Shown one piece after another: positions 12,578 to 23,150 of a stretch of 64,000 nucleotides of DNA. The notes beneath the pieces were generated by a model. It was not told where the DNA came from, ran no database searches, and saw only the letters and a list, made by a program, of their open reading frames with translations. The translations under genes and the position numbers were made by a program. The stretch comes from Isoetes taiwanensis (taxonomy: Eukaryota > Streptophyta > Lycopodiopsida > Isoetales > Isoetaceae), in assembly GCA_021234155.1 (NCBI GenBank), contig JAJEKV010000002.1:3375138-3439137 (forward strand), given 5' to 3'. Position 1 is the stretch's first letter, and each line of letters starts with the position of its first letter.

Positions 12578-12800
12578 CTTGCTCATGTTGTCCTTATTGC
12601 TCAACATTCCTAGGTTCTCTAGCTGCATACACATTAGATTACATTCTAATGATTAGTTCATTGTTTTGTCATTGCATTGGTTTGTTTGATGATATAATTG
12701 TGGGAACAAAATATATCAAGAGAACATTATCACTATCACATTTATAGATATAATATGTTTACATTCAAAGGTAGACATGGAAAATTGCAAATTTTAAGTT
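12578..12800. other. AT-rich spacer, no feature recognised
   Basis: AT-rich sequence between the broken end of the Ty3/gypsy RT and the next minus-strand coding stretch. I see nothing in it that can be supported. Confidence 0.5.
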
Positions 12801-13110
12801 TTATTCTTGCAATCTTTTGATGTAGTCTGGGTTGTCCTCCAAGAATTTCCTCACTTGGGCTTTGCCGACTGTTCGCCCTAAGTTTCTCAGGATGTTGGTG
12901 GCCGTGCCCCCTTGGAGTGCGGTCACCAAGTCTTCAACCCTTCTATCTGATGTATAGGCTTCGGTAACTGCCAACCTACCCTGTCGCCTGTAAGGGACCG
13001 CGAAGTCGAAGATGCTTAATGCTATTGTCCTCTTGACAAGGATGATATGATCGATGTTTGGGGTCATGCGAGCATGTCTTCCAAATCCCCGAGAGCAATG
13101 AGCATAAAAC
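12801..13110 (-). CDS. Unrecognised coding stretch, C-terminal part of a minus-strand gene
   Basis: The open frame reads KEFYAHCSRGFGRHARMTPN and so on to ARKFLEDN-type helical sequence, ending NPDYIKRLQE and a stop at 12801. It is rich in charged and aliphatic residues in an alternating helical pattern and looks genuinely coding. The YAH...ARMTPNIDHIILVKR segment loosely recalls the end of a histone fold, but I would not assign it. It probably belongs with the coding stretches at 13265-14355, which lie upstream on the same strand and are separated by frame changes. No function is proposed. Confidence 0.45.
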
Positions 13111-13264
13111 TCCTTCTTCCCAGCGTGGGGGCTTGAATTGGTGTATAACCAGCTATCCTTCCATCAATGAGCAAAGGTAGATAGAACCGAGGGCTTTGTC
13201 GGTGCCACGCCTCCTCGCGGATCTGAATGCAGCCACATGTGTCTTCCGGGAGTACTCATCAACC

Positions 13265-14355
13265 TGGTACTTCTACCATCTCCCCCGTAGTCATTTGTAC
13301 ATGGAAGGCGTTAAGTTGATCTTTGCCTAAGTTAAAGATGCCTTCGGTTGGTGCTGGTGGCCGGGCTGGCGAGCTCTTTGGGTAAGAGTGCACTTTCGTC
13401 GGTTGCCCCAAATTCCCATCCATTCTTGGATTGCCAAGAACTCCTCTTACGAAGGTAACTCCTACTAGTCCAAAGATGCGCGTCTTTGGTGTAGGCTTCT
13501 ATGTCCATCGATGTCTCGGCGGTGTATGTCCCAACCTCCCTTATCTTGATGGGAATGTCCTCAGGTCTCCCCGGGTGCGATGAAGTCATCCAGGTCCTTG
13601 TTATTGTCGTAGGAGGTGTAGGAGCTGCGTCTACCCCGTGAGCCCCCGGCCCCCACTTTCGGAAGGTTCTTGATGTCGTGGAGGCTCAGTGCACGCCTCC
13701 CTTGGATGATTACTGGGGTTAAGCTTGTGATACCTAGCCCAAGTGGTGGAGCTGTCAGCGGGTTCTCGGCCCTCTTCAAAGCTCTAGAGTTCTTTGCTCT
13801 TTGTTGCCTTTCTTTTACTAGGTCGGGCGTCGGTGATGTCTTCCATGTCCGGAGGCGTCCCTCCTCTTCCTCCTGCTCCTCCCTCTTGTACTCTAGGCGA
13901 TCTGCTCTTCTTCACTTCTTTGTCATGGCCATAGGCTCAATGTCTAAGGGTTGGGCCGGATGGTTCCTCTATCAGGGTTTGGGCTCTATGGGATAGGAAG
14001 ATTACTCACCAAGTGTTGTAAGAAAAATATCTCCTCCTATTTCTTGAATATAGACATATAATTAGGCAAAGCGGGTAGCCTTGTTTTCTAAGTACTTGTC
14101 TATGTTAGGGATGTCTTCTTGAGAGGCTGCGAAGGGCCATGCTTGGAGCAAAGTATCCTATGCAAGATGGGAGTTCTACTAGCGAAGGTCCTATCTTGGC
14201 ATGGAATTAAATGCCATAATCTCTTGTAATCGGGGTGGCATTGATGGTTGCCTCCACATCAATCTCCTTCTGAAAGAGGGCAAAAGCGAGTTGATGTCCT
14301 TGGCAGCGTGCGATGTGTATTTGTACCATCGCCCTAACGCCTTGAATGTTGCCAT
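13265..14355 (-). pseudogene. Unrecognised minus-strand gene, frame-broken, behind a TATA box
   Basis: Coding-looking pieces follow each other in changing frames. A possible start is at 14355 (MATFKALGRWYKYTSHAAKD). Then come DTLLQAWPFAASQEDIPNID (about 14100-14160) and a charged KREEQEEEGR stretch. 13561-13779 reads LTAPPLGLGITSLTPVIIQG and then RRALSLHDIKNLPKVGAGG. 13332-13589 reads EDIPIKIREVGTYTAETSMD. About 13265-13360 reads FNLGKDQLNAFHVQMTTGEM. No family is recognised. The frame changes could be introns, decay or consensus errors. A TATA box about 110 bases upstream of the first ATG supports a transcription unit. Confidence 0.4.
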
Positions 14356-14464
14356 GATGTTTGAGCAGCTGGGGATGTCGAACAGATGGGAAAGCGCCTT
14401 TGGGAGCTGGAAAATTGCCTTGGAGTGAGGAGCAAATGAGTAGGGTGAAAATGGAGGTTGTGGT

Positions 14465-14477
14465 CCTATTTATAGAC
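14465..14477 (-). promoter_or_regulatory. TATA box (TCTATAAATAGG on minus strand)
   Basis: The minus strand reads TCTATAAATAGGACC, an excellent match to the plant TATA consensus TATAAATA. It lies about 110 bases upstream of the ATG at 14355 and just downstream of the 204-bp tandem repeats, so those repeats would form the upstream promoter region of this unit. Confidence 0.55.
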
Positions 14478-14641
14478 AAAACCCTAATTTTGGGAAATTT
14501 TAAAGTTGGGGAATACCTATGATTCTAAGGTGGTGTCATGCAATTCATATGCAAACTAGGTTAATACATTCTAAGGATCCTATTGCAACAAATTTCATCT
14601 AATTTGGGGAAAGTTAGGCCAAGTTAGGTCAATTTTGGTCT

Positions 14642-15126
14642 GACCACTCACACAGTGCACGAGAGGCTAATCCGAGAATGGCAGATTTGGTCTGGGCACA
14701 CTCTGTGAGGGGTGGGGCCCTATTTGGGTCGAGGATGACTCAAAACATGCAAACTAAAGGGTCAAATATAGTTATCTCGACGAGTTAGGTCGGATTACGC
14801 CCTTACTTTCTACATTTGGACAAGTCTTGGTATAGATCAGGGGTCGACCACTCACACAGTGCGCGAGAGGCTAATCCGAGAATGGCGGATTTGGTCCTGG
14901 CGCACTCTGTGAGGGGTGGGACTCTGTTTGGGTCTAGGATGACTCATTTTCTACAATCTAAGGGTGAAATCCTATTTATCTCAATGAGTTGGGTTGGATT
15001 ATGCTCTTACTTTCTACATTTGGCAAATTATTGGCAAGGATCAGTGGTCGACCACTCACACAGTGCGCGAGAGGCGAATCCCAGAATGGCGGATTTGGTC
15101 CTGGCGCACTCTGTGAGGGGTGGGGC
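14642..15126. repeat. Three tandem 204-bp repeats, each with an inverted-repeat core
   Basis: The motif GACCACTCACACAGTGCGCG (with minor variants) starts at 14642, 14846 and 15050, giving an exact 204-bp period twice; the third unit is partial. Within each unit CTCACACAGTGCGC is followed about 45 bases later by GCGCACTCTGTGAG, its near-perfect inverse complement, so each unit can form a hairpin. The array sits between the end of the histone-H3-like frame (15256) and the TATA box at 14465. Nothing in it looks coding. Confidence 0.92.
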
Positions 15127-15255
15127 CAAAAACATTGAGTTTTGCTCCAAATTTGGCAATTCCAAATGCAGATACTATTAGTACAACCTAATTACTTAGC
15201 ACATTAACATGTTCAAAACTTAATTTTTCATTTACAAAAAGTTATTTACAATGAA

Positions 15256-15540
15256 CTAGCAGTCTTCTTTCTTAATGTATCTAGCTAGCTTCATGTCTTT
15301 GGGCATACAAGTCACTCTTTTTGCATGGAGGGCACATGCTGAGGAGTCTTCAAAATGCTGAACTATTCTTTGCTCTGCTGCCTCCTGTAGTGCGAGTAAC
15401 ATATCATCTGTTACTCTCTTTGACTTGTCAAACTCCTGCAAAACTTCGCGGGCGAGTCTCGCGAAGGCGGCTCGTGGGATCAACAACCCGTAGCTCCTTT
15501 GAAAGTGGCGGATCTCCAGGCGGCTCTCTCGCGATCTGAA
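15256..15540 (-). CDS. Divergent histone H3 (histone-fold domain), partial
   Basis: A single uninterrupted frame of 94 residues matches the H3 core from the alpha-N helix to the C-terminus. [20 protein letters not shown] corresponds to canonical 'REIRRYQKSTELLIRKLPF'. [11 protein letters not shown] is helix 1, [20 protein letters not shown] is helix 2, and [20 protein letters not shown] is loop 2 and helix 3. The protein ends YIKKEDC. The His, Arg and Asp of the H3-H3/H4 interface (HAKR, PKD) are kept. Loop 1 ([12 protein letters not shown]) is the same length as in canonical H3, which argues against a typical CENH3, but many core residues differ. An in-frame TGA at 15541-15543 precedes the fold; basic sequence upstream (RPKTPKEANKEK in the same frame) may be the tail, reached by readthrough, splicing or a corrected base. 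There is no intron in the fold. Confidence 0.85.
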   Translation of the reverse strand, partial: FRSRESRLEIRHFQRSYGLLIPRAAFARLAREVLQEFDKSKRVTDDMLLALQEAAEQRIVQHFEDSSACALHAKRVTCMPKDMKLARYIKKEDC

Positions 15541-15559
15541 TCAGCCTTTCTCTTTATTG

Positions 15560-15860
15560 GCTTCTTTGGGGGTCTTTGGTCTTTAAAGGCGGCGGGGAGT
15601 GTTCCTAGCCGATGGCCTGCCTCCCTCCACGTACGTGACCTTGTGCTAATCATAGTATCTTGAGTACTCCTCGTACATTTTCATGTATTGGTTGTACTCC
15701 CTCAACTTCTTCCGGTACTCCTGCTCTTGCTTGATGCGTTATGGTTCTTTCGTAGAAGCGAGGCTTCTTAGCATTTGGTGCCCGGCTTCTTTGAATGAGG
15801 CCATTTAGGATAAGGGGTGCTCTGGCTGCGGCTCCTCCTCTTGGCACACGCATTGAAGGT
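15560..15860 (-). pseudogene. Basic, coiled-coil-like segment upstream of the H3 fold
   Basis: Between the Lys/Glu-rich frame and the H3 fold, minus-strand pieces read KQEQEYRKKLREYNQYMKMY then EEYSRYYD (about 15655-15735) and, in another frame, AKRRSRSQSTPYPKWPHSKK (about 15780-15840). The first is a charged aromatic helix, the second a basic Ser/Arg-rich stretch like a chromatin-protein tail. Stops separate them. They may be exons or a broken N-terminal region of the H3-like protein; I cannot decide. Confidence 0.3.
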
Positions 15861-15893
15861 CACGAGCCTTGTTGGCTGGGGGTCTTTACCTCC

Positions 15894-16223
15894 TCATCGA
15901 CTTCGATTAATGGAAGATGAGGGTGGCTGATCGGGCTCTCGCTCCGCTATTACAACTCCCTTAGCTGGGGTTGTCTTCATCGTCCATCGGGGTTCCTTCG
16001 GCGGCTCCGGGTATTTTCCCTTGTCCTCTCTCCTCTTTTTGCACTCCTCCTTCCTCTTCTTGCACTCCTCCTTCTGCTTCCTACGCTCCTCCTTCTGTTT
16101 CTTGCGCTCTTCTTTCTGCTTCTTGAATTCTATCTTCTCCTCCTGCCTCTTCCTCTTGAGCTCTCTCTTCTCTCTCCCCCTCTTCTCCATTTCTGCTTTG
16201 ATCTGCATCATTTCTTCCGTCAT
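15894..16223 (-). CDS. Lys/Glu-rich coiled-coil reading frame
   Basis: The frame starts at MTEEMMQIKAEMEKRGREKR, continues in a run of KKQKEER/KKRKEE heptad-like units (roughly residues 25-75) and ends in a Pro-rich segment (KYPEPPKEPRW...). The open frame extends upstream without stop through an acidic stretch (NDEEDESEE) exactly to the left 33-bp inverted repeat at 16246. It lies on the same strand as, and directly upstream of, the H3-like fold, so it could be the N-terminal half of the same gene. Such highly charged helices occur in many nuclear proteins; no family is assigned. Confidence 0.5.
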   Translation of the reverse strand: MTEEMMQIKAEMEKRGREKRELKRKRQEEKIEFKKQKEERKKQKEERRKQKEECKKRKEECKKRREDKGKYPEPPKEPRWTMKTTPAKGVVIAEREPDQPPSSSINRSR

Positions 16224-16245
16224 CTCCTCGCTCTCGTCCTCCTCA

Positions 16246-16278
16246 TCATTAGGGCGGATTTGGGGTCTGAAAATGGCC
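16246..16278. repeat. Left 33-bp inverted repeat of a 13.6-kb block
   Basis: The sequence beginning TCATTAGGGCGGATTTGGGG and ending AAAATGGCC is present as a perfect 33-bp inverse complement at 29834-29866. Similarity continues weakly inward. No direct target duplication is visible outside the repeats (left flank ends CCTCCTCA, right flank begins CGTCACCC). Confidence 0.9.
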
Positions 16279-16855
16279 TCCTATCAGCCATTCCACGTCA
16301 TATTTCCGCTCCCTTTTTCCCATGCCACCTAGGATACCAAACTCTCATAATTACAGTTTGCTTGGAATATTCTTCGAATAAGGGGATTGCACATTCATGG
16401 CCATATGTATTTAATTACATTTGGTTGTCGGTGACTTTGATGCAACGCGTGGCTTCTAAAATGCCACTTGCATTATAGCATCTGCCCGGCAACTCATGGC
16501 GGTGTCTCTTGGTAAGCGTCTTGGCGTCACCGCCTTCTACATTTCAAAAGTTGAATGTGTAGGTTGAAGCTTTGTATCGGATCAGGACTTTCATTTCGAG
16601 GCGCTTGCGGCTGCGCGCAACCGATCTTCACTTCATCCTAATCTGAGGGCTTCCGCCCCCTACAATTCAAATTTGAATTTGCTTAATGTATAAAAGCATG
16701 GATTGTAGGAGAATGGACTTTTCGATTTCCATATGCGTTGCAAATTTCAAAAGCGAAGTTAGTATGCGGACGTTAGGCTCACCGCAGGCGAATTGTGTTG
16801 GGGCATAAAAATACCACACCTTGATTTGGCGCCGTCACGATCTACCGATATGGAA
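16260..16855. repeat. ~600-bp direct repeat, copy 1
   Basis: Matches 18237-18835 in the same orientation. Shared landmarks are ATGGCCTCCTATCA, TTGCTTGGAATATTCT, CATATGTATTTAATT, GGCAACTCATGGCGGTGTCT, TTCCGCCCCCTACAATTC and GCATGGATTGTAGGAGAATG. Copy 1 carries the terminal inverted repeat, copy 2 does not. No coding motif is recognised. Confidence 0.85.
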
Positions 16856-18236
16856 GTTGCTTGTTGTCAAATTAAACTTAAACACAAGTGAGGTTAGGCA
16901 CTTACGTGGTTTTCTCGAGGAGGGTTTGGAGTGTTTTTTTTAAATCCCAATTATCGACATAGTGTGGCGTAGCATCTTGGTATTAAATAGTATGTTAAAT
17001 TGAATTATATCGGTGTTCATTTTACGGTTAAACTCAAATCATATAGGTTTAGGAATAAGGTTAAAAAAAGGAAGATATTGGCTATTTAGGAATAAGGTTA
17101 AAAAGGAAGATATTGGATATTTAGGTATAAGGTTAAAAAGGAAGATATTAGATATGGCTCAAATTTGAGATATGCACATAATGGCATGTAATGATGGTTG
17201 ATAGGACTGGAATCTGAATCATTCCCTACGATTTTCCGTCTAATCCAGCCTATATCTATTCCAGCCCTAGATTGGCCCATTCTCCCCCAATCTCAGCCCA
17301 ATCTTTGCTAGATCCTCCGCCCAATTTCTCTAGTCCATCGCCATGAAGAGATCAGCTCTGGGAAGAGCGGGAGGTGTCCTCCAAGAAGCCCCTATTGCGG
17401 CTGGAAGAGGTGTTCCCTCATGATTCCCTCCCGCTGCCCACGGTTCTTGCTCACGAATGCCTCGATTCCTCGATTCCTTTGGCGAGGAATCGAGAGAATG
17501 AAATCGAGAGAAATTTCGGGCTTGAGGAGTTCATCCGCAGTGTTCTTGAAGGCTGGATAGGAGATTCTTGAAAAATGAGTGGTCTACCGGCGGAGAAAAG
17601 CGAAGATGATGAAGAAGATGAAAAGAAGTTGAAGGCGAATCTGGCGACTTGAGGAGCTCATGGCGTTAGTTCATGGTACATGCATGTTTTCTTTCTTTTC
17701 TTAAGCATTCAACTAGCGGTTATTTCTTATTTTTTTGCGGATGATGAAGCGGATGAATGAAATTTGTTAGGGCAGAGCACCTCTTATTTTTTCCTTGTTC
17801 TTAGTCGAGCTTGCCTCCGACTTCTTACCATATATTTGCAAGCCTCCGGGCTTTTTGTTGTGAATAGTTGAAGCCTCAGGGCATTTAAATTTACAAAATG
17901 ATGTAAAACCATCTGACCATAAAAATTTTGAATGTAAAAGTTTTTTGCTTCTAATTCCATTTGAATACCTAACTTTTTTTTTTTGTACATGTGTTACCAC
18001 TCTTAAGTACATAAGTCATCATCCCTTTTCAAAGAGCATATTATTTTTTTTCAAGGATCACACCAAGCCGAATAGTACATATGCAACAAAAATGGAACAC
18101 ACTAAATTAAGCATCGTGTGATCCACTTTCTTATTTGTTGTCAAATTAAAACTAAACACAAGTCCTTCGTCAATAGTCTCCCATTTGCATATAAAATATC
18201 TATCATTCCAAGTTATATTATGTTTTATGAACTAAA
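16856..18236. other. Spacer inside the inverted-repeat block, no confident gene
   Basis: The stretch holds an imperfect tandem of AGGTTAAAAAGGAAGATATT (17060-17150) and a possible gene start near 17342 on the plus strand, which soon hits a stop. A plus-strand open frame (17374-17571) has no recognisable motif. TTGTCAAATTAAA occurs near both 16864 and 18132. Confidence 0.4.
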
Positions 18237-18835
18237 ATGGCCTCCTATCAACCATTCCGTCATATTTCCGCCCCTTTTTTCCCGTCAGTTGCTTGGAATA
18301 TTCTCCCGAATAAAGGATATCGCATATCTATGGCGCCATATGTATTTAATTCTCTTGTTGTCCAGACATTGGCCTTAACCGTGGCTTCTTCTAAAAAACC
18401 ACTTGCATTATAGCATCTCCGGCAACTCATGGCGGTGTCTCTTGGTTTGTCGGATACCAATCATCGCATCACCGATTCTTGTCTTGCCCTATTTTCATTT
18501 AGAGTCCATTCCGCCTTCTACATTTCAAAATTTGAATGTGTAGGTTGAAGCTTTGTATTAGACTTTTCGTTTTATTTATTTGCGATTGCGCCTTAAAAGT
18601 TAAATAACGGGATCTTTACTTCATCCCAATCTGGGCTTCCGCCCCCTACAATTCGAATTTTGAATTTGCTTTTGTAAAAAGCATGGATTGTAGGAGAATG
18701 GACTTTTCCATATCTGCGTTGCAAATTTCAAAAAGCGAGGTTAGTACGGTTTGAGTCTCAAGCGAAGCGAATTGTCTTTGGGGCATACAAATTGTACACA
18801 TTCATTTTAGCCGTCGCGATCCGCAGCGGTATGGA
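18237..18835. repeat. ~600-bp direct repeat, copy 2
   Basis: Second copy of 16260-16855, lying about 2 kb further inside the inverted-repeat block, with many small indels relative to copy 1. It suggests that the left end of the block was duplicated or that a related element inserted into it. Confidence 0.85.
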
Positions 18836-19559
18836 AGCTCAAATGATGTGTGGATAAGGATCCAAGCCCGACTTCGGGGAATATGCTCCGGTCTTCAATC
18901 GCAAAAAAAGAGGTCTAAAAAATAAGAACTTAGACCTCGACATGTTGCGCCTTGCGGGCTCAAAAAGTATCGACATCACGGGCGGATGGCGGTTTATATC
19001 CATTGGATCCGTTGAGTGGCGAGGAAAGCGTCATTTCGGGGCGTTTCAAGTTTAGTCCGATTTTGTGGTGGCGGTAACTCTCGGCCTCTTGGGATATTGT
19101 GAGAGATTGAGAGGGATGAAGGCATTGAATCGAATCTGTTCCTTGAGATGGCTGCTTCCGATTGTCACAAGAAATTATAACTTAAACCAGCAGACTCTTT
19201 TTTTCTCTCGCTTCATTACTCCAGCGTGATGAAGGAAAAGGAATAACGACTTGGGGAGGAAACTTCTTTGAGATCTGAAGTGGAGAAGTCAAATTGGTGA
19301 TAGGGCAGCTGCAAGAAAAGATCAAAGAGCTTCGAAAAGAGCAAACTTTGAGCTTCAATGTAGGTTAAAAATTTGAAGAAAACACCCTTGGCTGCGAGAA
19401 AGGAAGAAGCATTATCGGCCGATAGAGGCTGAAGTTTGGATCAGGTGCATTGAGGGCCAGTCCGCGGCCACAAAGGTCCGTTTACAACACTAGCAAAGGC
19501 GGTTAAGATGCGGGGAAACTAGAAGCAATCTTGGTTACGTGGTGAAAGAACCTAGCGAC

Positions 19560-21080
19560 GAAACGGGGAGATAGTGGACATGATTTGTCAGCCCTACAAC
19601 TCTCCTCTCAAGAAGATGGTATTGGAAATGGTACTAGGGGAGATCTACAAGAAGTTAGAAGCGGCGGATGTCTGGTGTTTTGTGATGATGTAGGCATCGG
19701 TAGGCTTGGTTACCGTTCTCTATTCAAGCCATTCCGCGAAGCGTTGAAAAGAATGGGCACAAAAAAGTATTAAGCTCCGTCCACAAATTGTCGAGAATAC
19801 AAGGGTTACTAGGACAAAGATGGTGTATGCCATATTAGGAGAGATGCACCACGTTGAATGTCTTTGGTCACACGCCATAGCCATAAAAGATAAGAATGGC
19901 AAGGATTGTTGTGATATAGTTGGAATGAATGAGCATAATAATCTTTGGGTTGACACAGTTTACTCTCTTACAATTCCTTGTCAAATATTATGACTTAACG
20001 ATTCGCGAGAAACTAATGGTGAGATTGAAGTTTGCATAAAATTGGATGAAATGGAACCCGACCAAGTTTGAGAAGTATGAGAGGGTATCCGTTGTCATCA
20101 TGAATAGAGCAATTGAGAATGCAATTGCACATGCTAAATCAAAAACAACAAGAATAACAAAAAGATGTAGAGGTGTGGACGAGGAGGAGAAAAAAGCGTC
20201 TTGGAAAAATGGTTCTCATGTCAATCGAAGATGACACACGGTGGTTAGGTCTCTTTAAAAGTTGAGAAAAAAGAAACCCACGAGGTTTTGAAATGGGTGT
20301 TCAATCAAAGCCCGACATCCAGAGTCTAATATCTAGATTAGAGGGAGGGAAAAATTACAAGTAGATCACTATGGATCTTACAAAGTAATTTTTCACTTGG
20401 CGTCGATTTAAAAGCTGAGAAAGCAATGTACAACATAAGTGGAGGAGGACAAAAGGAACATGCAAAAAGTTATGCATCTTTGCAATCATGCAAAAGGAAG
20501 TCAAATCTTGGGAAGGCTGTTTCAACCTTGTCCCTTAACCAAGCAAATGCTCCTAATAGAGGAGAAGAAGATCCCAAGTTCCATGGCATTTTCCCCATTC
20601 CATTAGAGAGGGTTCATATCACGCACTTTGCGGCTTTGTGAGAATCATCGACAAGATGATATTTTTGAGCTGCAGGTCGTGTGGAACATTTCGGACAAGA
20701 AGAAGAGAGGAAGAAATTATTAGAGTTGAACATGTTCTATCGAAGCGAGGTTTGCATGGTGGCAATGTAAGATTAGAGCTTCGATGAAAGCGGGCGGGAA
20801 GAACAAGTGTGCCTCGTAAAGGTGTCAATTGGAGGGATGGCTTCGGCGCTTCATAAAGAATCATAGAGAGCTCGAGCGGAAACCGGATGGGAGAAAAGGT
20901 CTATGAATTTGGAAAATTGCTGGTTGATCTTGGGCGGGACCCGCCTGAGATGGCGTTAGATTCGGCATTGAGGAAAAAAAAAGCATGGGATGCATTATGC
21001 GAATTGTTCCCATACATTGAGAGAATGGACCTCACAAGAAGAAGAATCTTGAAAATGTTAGGTGCAAGCGAATAACAAAT
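19560..21080 (+). pseudogene. Unrecognised plus-strand coding remnants
   Basis: Coding-looking pieces occur in changing plus-strand frames. About 19780-19990 reads KLRPQIVENTRVTRTKMVYA then ILGEMHHVECLWSHAIAIKD. 20046-20234 contains NRAIENAIAHAKSKTTRITK. 20887-21075 reads VYEFGKLLVDLGRDPPEMAL and ends IERMDLTRRRILKMLGASE. They are separated by stops and frame changes. I do not recognise a transposase or any other family. If the inverted-repeat block is a transposon, this is one candidate region for its enzyme, but no catalytic motif supports that. Confidence 0.3.
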
Positions 21081-22431
21081 TTATTAAAGCTTTCATAGGC
21101 GGGGGAGAGAGTGAAGTCCGCACTACTTGCACATCTTTTGGGCTCATGCACCTTGGTTTTAGGAAGTATGGAAGCCTAGCGATTATGGAGTGCACAAGGC
21201 ATGGAGAAGTCGCATAAACAAGCTAAAATAGCCTTTCATCGTAACACTCAAAGGGGGTGGAAATGTGGGAACCAACCCTCTAAGGCGGATGGCCAGTGGT
21301 TTTATAGAAGGCGATGGCTAAATCACGACAAGAAGGTTAAACTTTAAGGAGCAACCCGAAGTCGTAAACACCATTGGCATAATCTTTGAAGAAAAGCGGA
21401 AAGTTGCTTGGCAAAATTCTAGGGCCCCACTAGCATCGCCAGCGGTGGAGATCTAAGAGACAAAAGAATCGGTAAAAGTATACTTGTAATGTGTAGCATG
21501 TTCACCGACCTTGAAGTACTTGCCTCCAACCTTGTTTACTGGCTGTAGCCCGGCGTCGTGTGATCTTATTTGTATCATCTGGTAGAAGCGATGGGTTAAG
21601 CTATTGCTTGCATTTATGTGGCTTCGCGTGGTGTGAAGCTTTACAAGATAATAATAAAAAGGGTTACTTTTGATTAAAGTTGTGAAAGATGTTACATTGA
21701 AAAACAAAATACAGCGACTCATTGTTGCTCCGGTCGCGAGCTCTTCTTCATTATCTTCATCATCATCATCAGCTCGTCCTGCGTCTTAGTCTTCATCTCT
21801 TCCCCTCAAGCGAGCAATCACCCTATCAAGCGTTCCTCCAATCATCCACCATCTCTTTGTACATGTCCGCTCACGTCCCAATAGCACAGCGTGTTCTTAC
21901 GCCTGAATTAGCATCCTCGTTGCCGTCATAACCACCTCGGTCGCGGTTGTTGGGGCATGTCATCTGTCCGACCTTCTATTCAACGCTTTGATTTGCCTCT
22001 CGGCTCTGAAGCATGAGAAGGTTGAATTCATTCTCTTCTTCTTTCTGCTGAATTGTAGCGGCGTTTTCCTTTAGAAGATCATCTTGCTCCTTCAACCTCT
22101 TCATTAGAACACCCAACACTATGTCGGAAGGGAGTTCTATCCTCTTCGTTTTCCATTATCGGCGGTTGAGGATGTGGAGGCCATAGATGACAAATGGGAG
22201 GGGCGTTAAGATTATAGAAGTGAGGAGCAAAGACTCTAACCGGCGGAAGGAGCACATGCAAGGACCTCAATTTATACATATTAGGCGCTTGAACATATTA
22301 AACACACTCATTTGGTGCATTGTGCGCCCGTGTCGGGGGATTACGTCGGTTGTCGCTAGAACACATTAATGATGTATTGCTTGTCATTTGGAACACATTA
22401 ATAACTATTCTAACTACAACGTATATCACAC

Positions 22432-22496
22432 CCGCGAAATCGCACCACGAGCTTTAAAACCCTATGAAGGGTTTAAACCCGTGTGTGATACGTCTT
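22432..22496. repeat. Palindrome TATCACAC...GTGTGATA with TTTAAACCCT core
   Basis: Outer TATCACAC/GTGTGATA arms enclose an inner near-perfect hairpin, TTTAAAACCCTATGAAGGGT followed by TTAAA. It could extrude as a cruciform and may be a small inverted-repeat transposon. Confidence 0.6.
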
Positions 22497-22949
22497 GTCA
22501 TTCTCTCTACCACGGATATTGAAAATTAAAAATAGGAAGCGTAAATATTAGGTACATTTGTCAAAAACTTTTCCCATTGAAAAATAAAACCAATTACAAA
22601 CATTAAAAAAAAGCGGGCCCCTCTAGGAGGAGCCCGATGCCTATGTCGCCGGGCAAGCTCTTCACGGAGGCGGTGATAATTTTTTCTGCTCCTCCAACAT
22701 GATTGCACGCCCGCAACCACGTTCTCATATTCCGCAACCTTATCTTCCCGCTCATCGAGTTGGGCTCGGGCAGCCTCTCCCGCTTGATTGCGGCCCTAAG
22801 CCTCTCTTGGAGGTTATATCTCTGTGGCGCGCAATTCGCGGTCTAAAGCAACCAGCGATTGTCGGCGCACTAAAATCACCTCCACAGCCAAAGGCGGCCT
22901 TTTCCTCTGCCGCCAAACCAGCTTGGCGGCGTCTTCATCATTCTTTTTT

Positions 22950-23054
22950 TTTTTAGAAGGCGGATCCGTTCCTCCGCTTCCGCCGAATGTTCTGAATTTC
23001 CTTGACCAAAACTTGAGACAAGATCTCGGCGGGGATGGGCGGGCTGGAGGCCAT
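22950..23054 (-). CDS. Start of an unknown coiled-coil protein (MASSPPIPAEI...)
   Basis: ATG at 23054 opens MASSPPIPAEILSQVLVKEI followed by QNIRRKRRNGSAF before a stop next to a long homopolymer (22950-22963). Beyond that tract other minus-strand frames continue in the same style (KKNDEDAAKLVWRQRKR, ARAQLDEREDKVAEYENVV down to about 22690). The real product is therefore probably a charged, helical protein of about 130-150 residues whose frame is broken at the homopolymer. A TATA box lies about 90 bases upstream. The family is unknown. Confidence 0.45.
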
Positions 23055-23140
23055 TGAAAGTGATGGGAGAAACGGGGAGTGATGGTGAGGATGTGGTAGA
23101 AACGAAGATGGCGGATAGGAGAGACAAAGGCCTCCGGCGT

Positions 23141-23150
23141 TTTATATAGA
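23141..23150 (-). promoter_or_regulatory. TATA box (TCTATATAAA on minus strand)
   Basis: TATATAAA on the minus strand, about 90 bases upstream of the ATG at 23054. Spacing is like that of the TATA boxes at 24137-24150 and 25058-25068, which precede two similar minus-strand starts. Confidence 0.5.

Noticed and set aside
13010-13110. Possible second histone fold (YAHCSRGFGRHARMTPNIDH)
   Set aside because: The resemblance to a CENP-T/H4-type helix end is limited to a few residues and needs an insertion; not enough to call.
16021-16332. Plus-strand Leu/Phe/Ser-rich 'membrane protein' frame
   Set aside because: It is the complement of the Lys/Glu-rich coiled-coil frame; the hydrophobic repeats are a by-product of the codons on the other strand.
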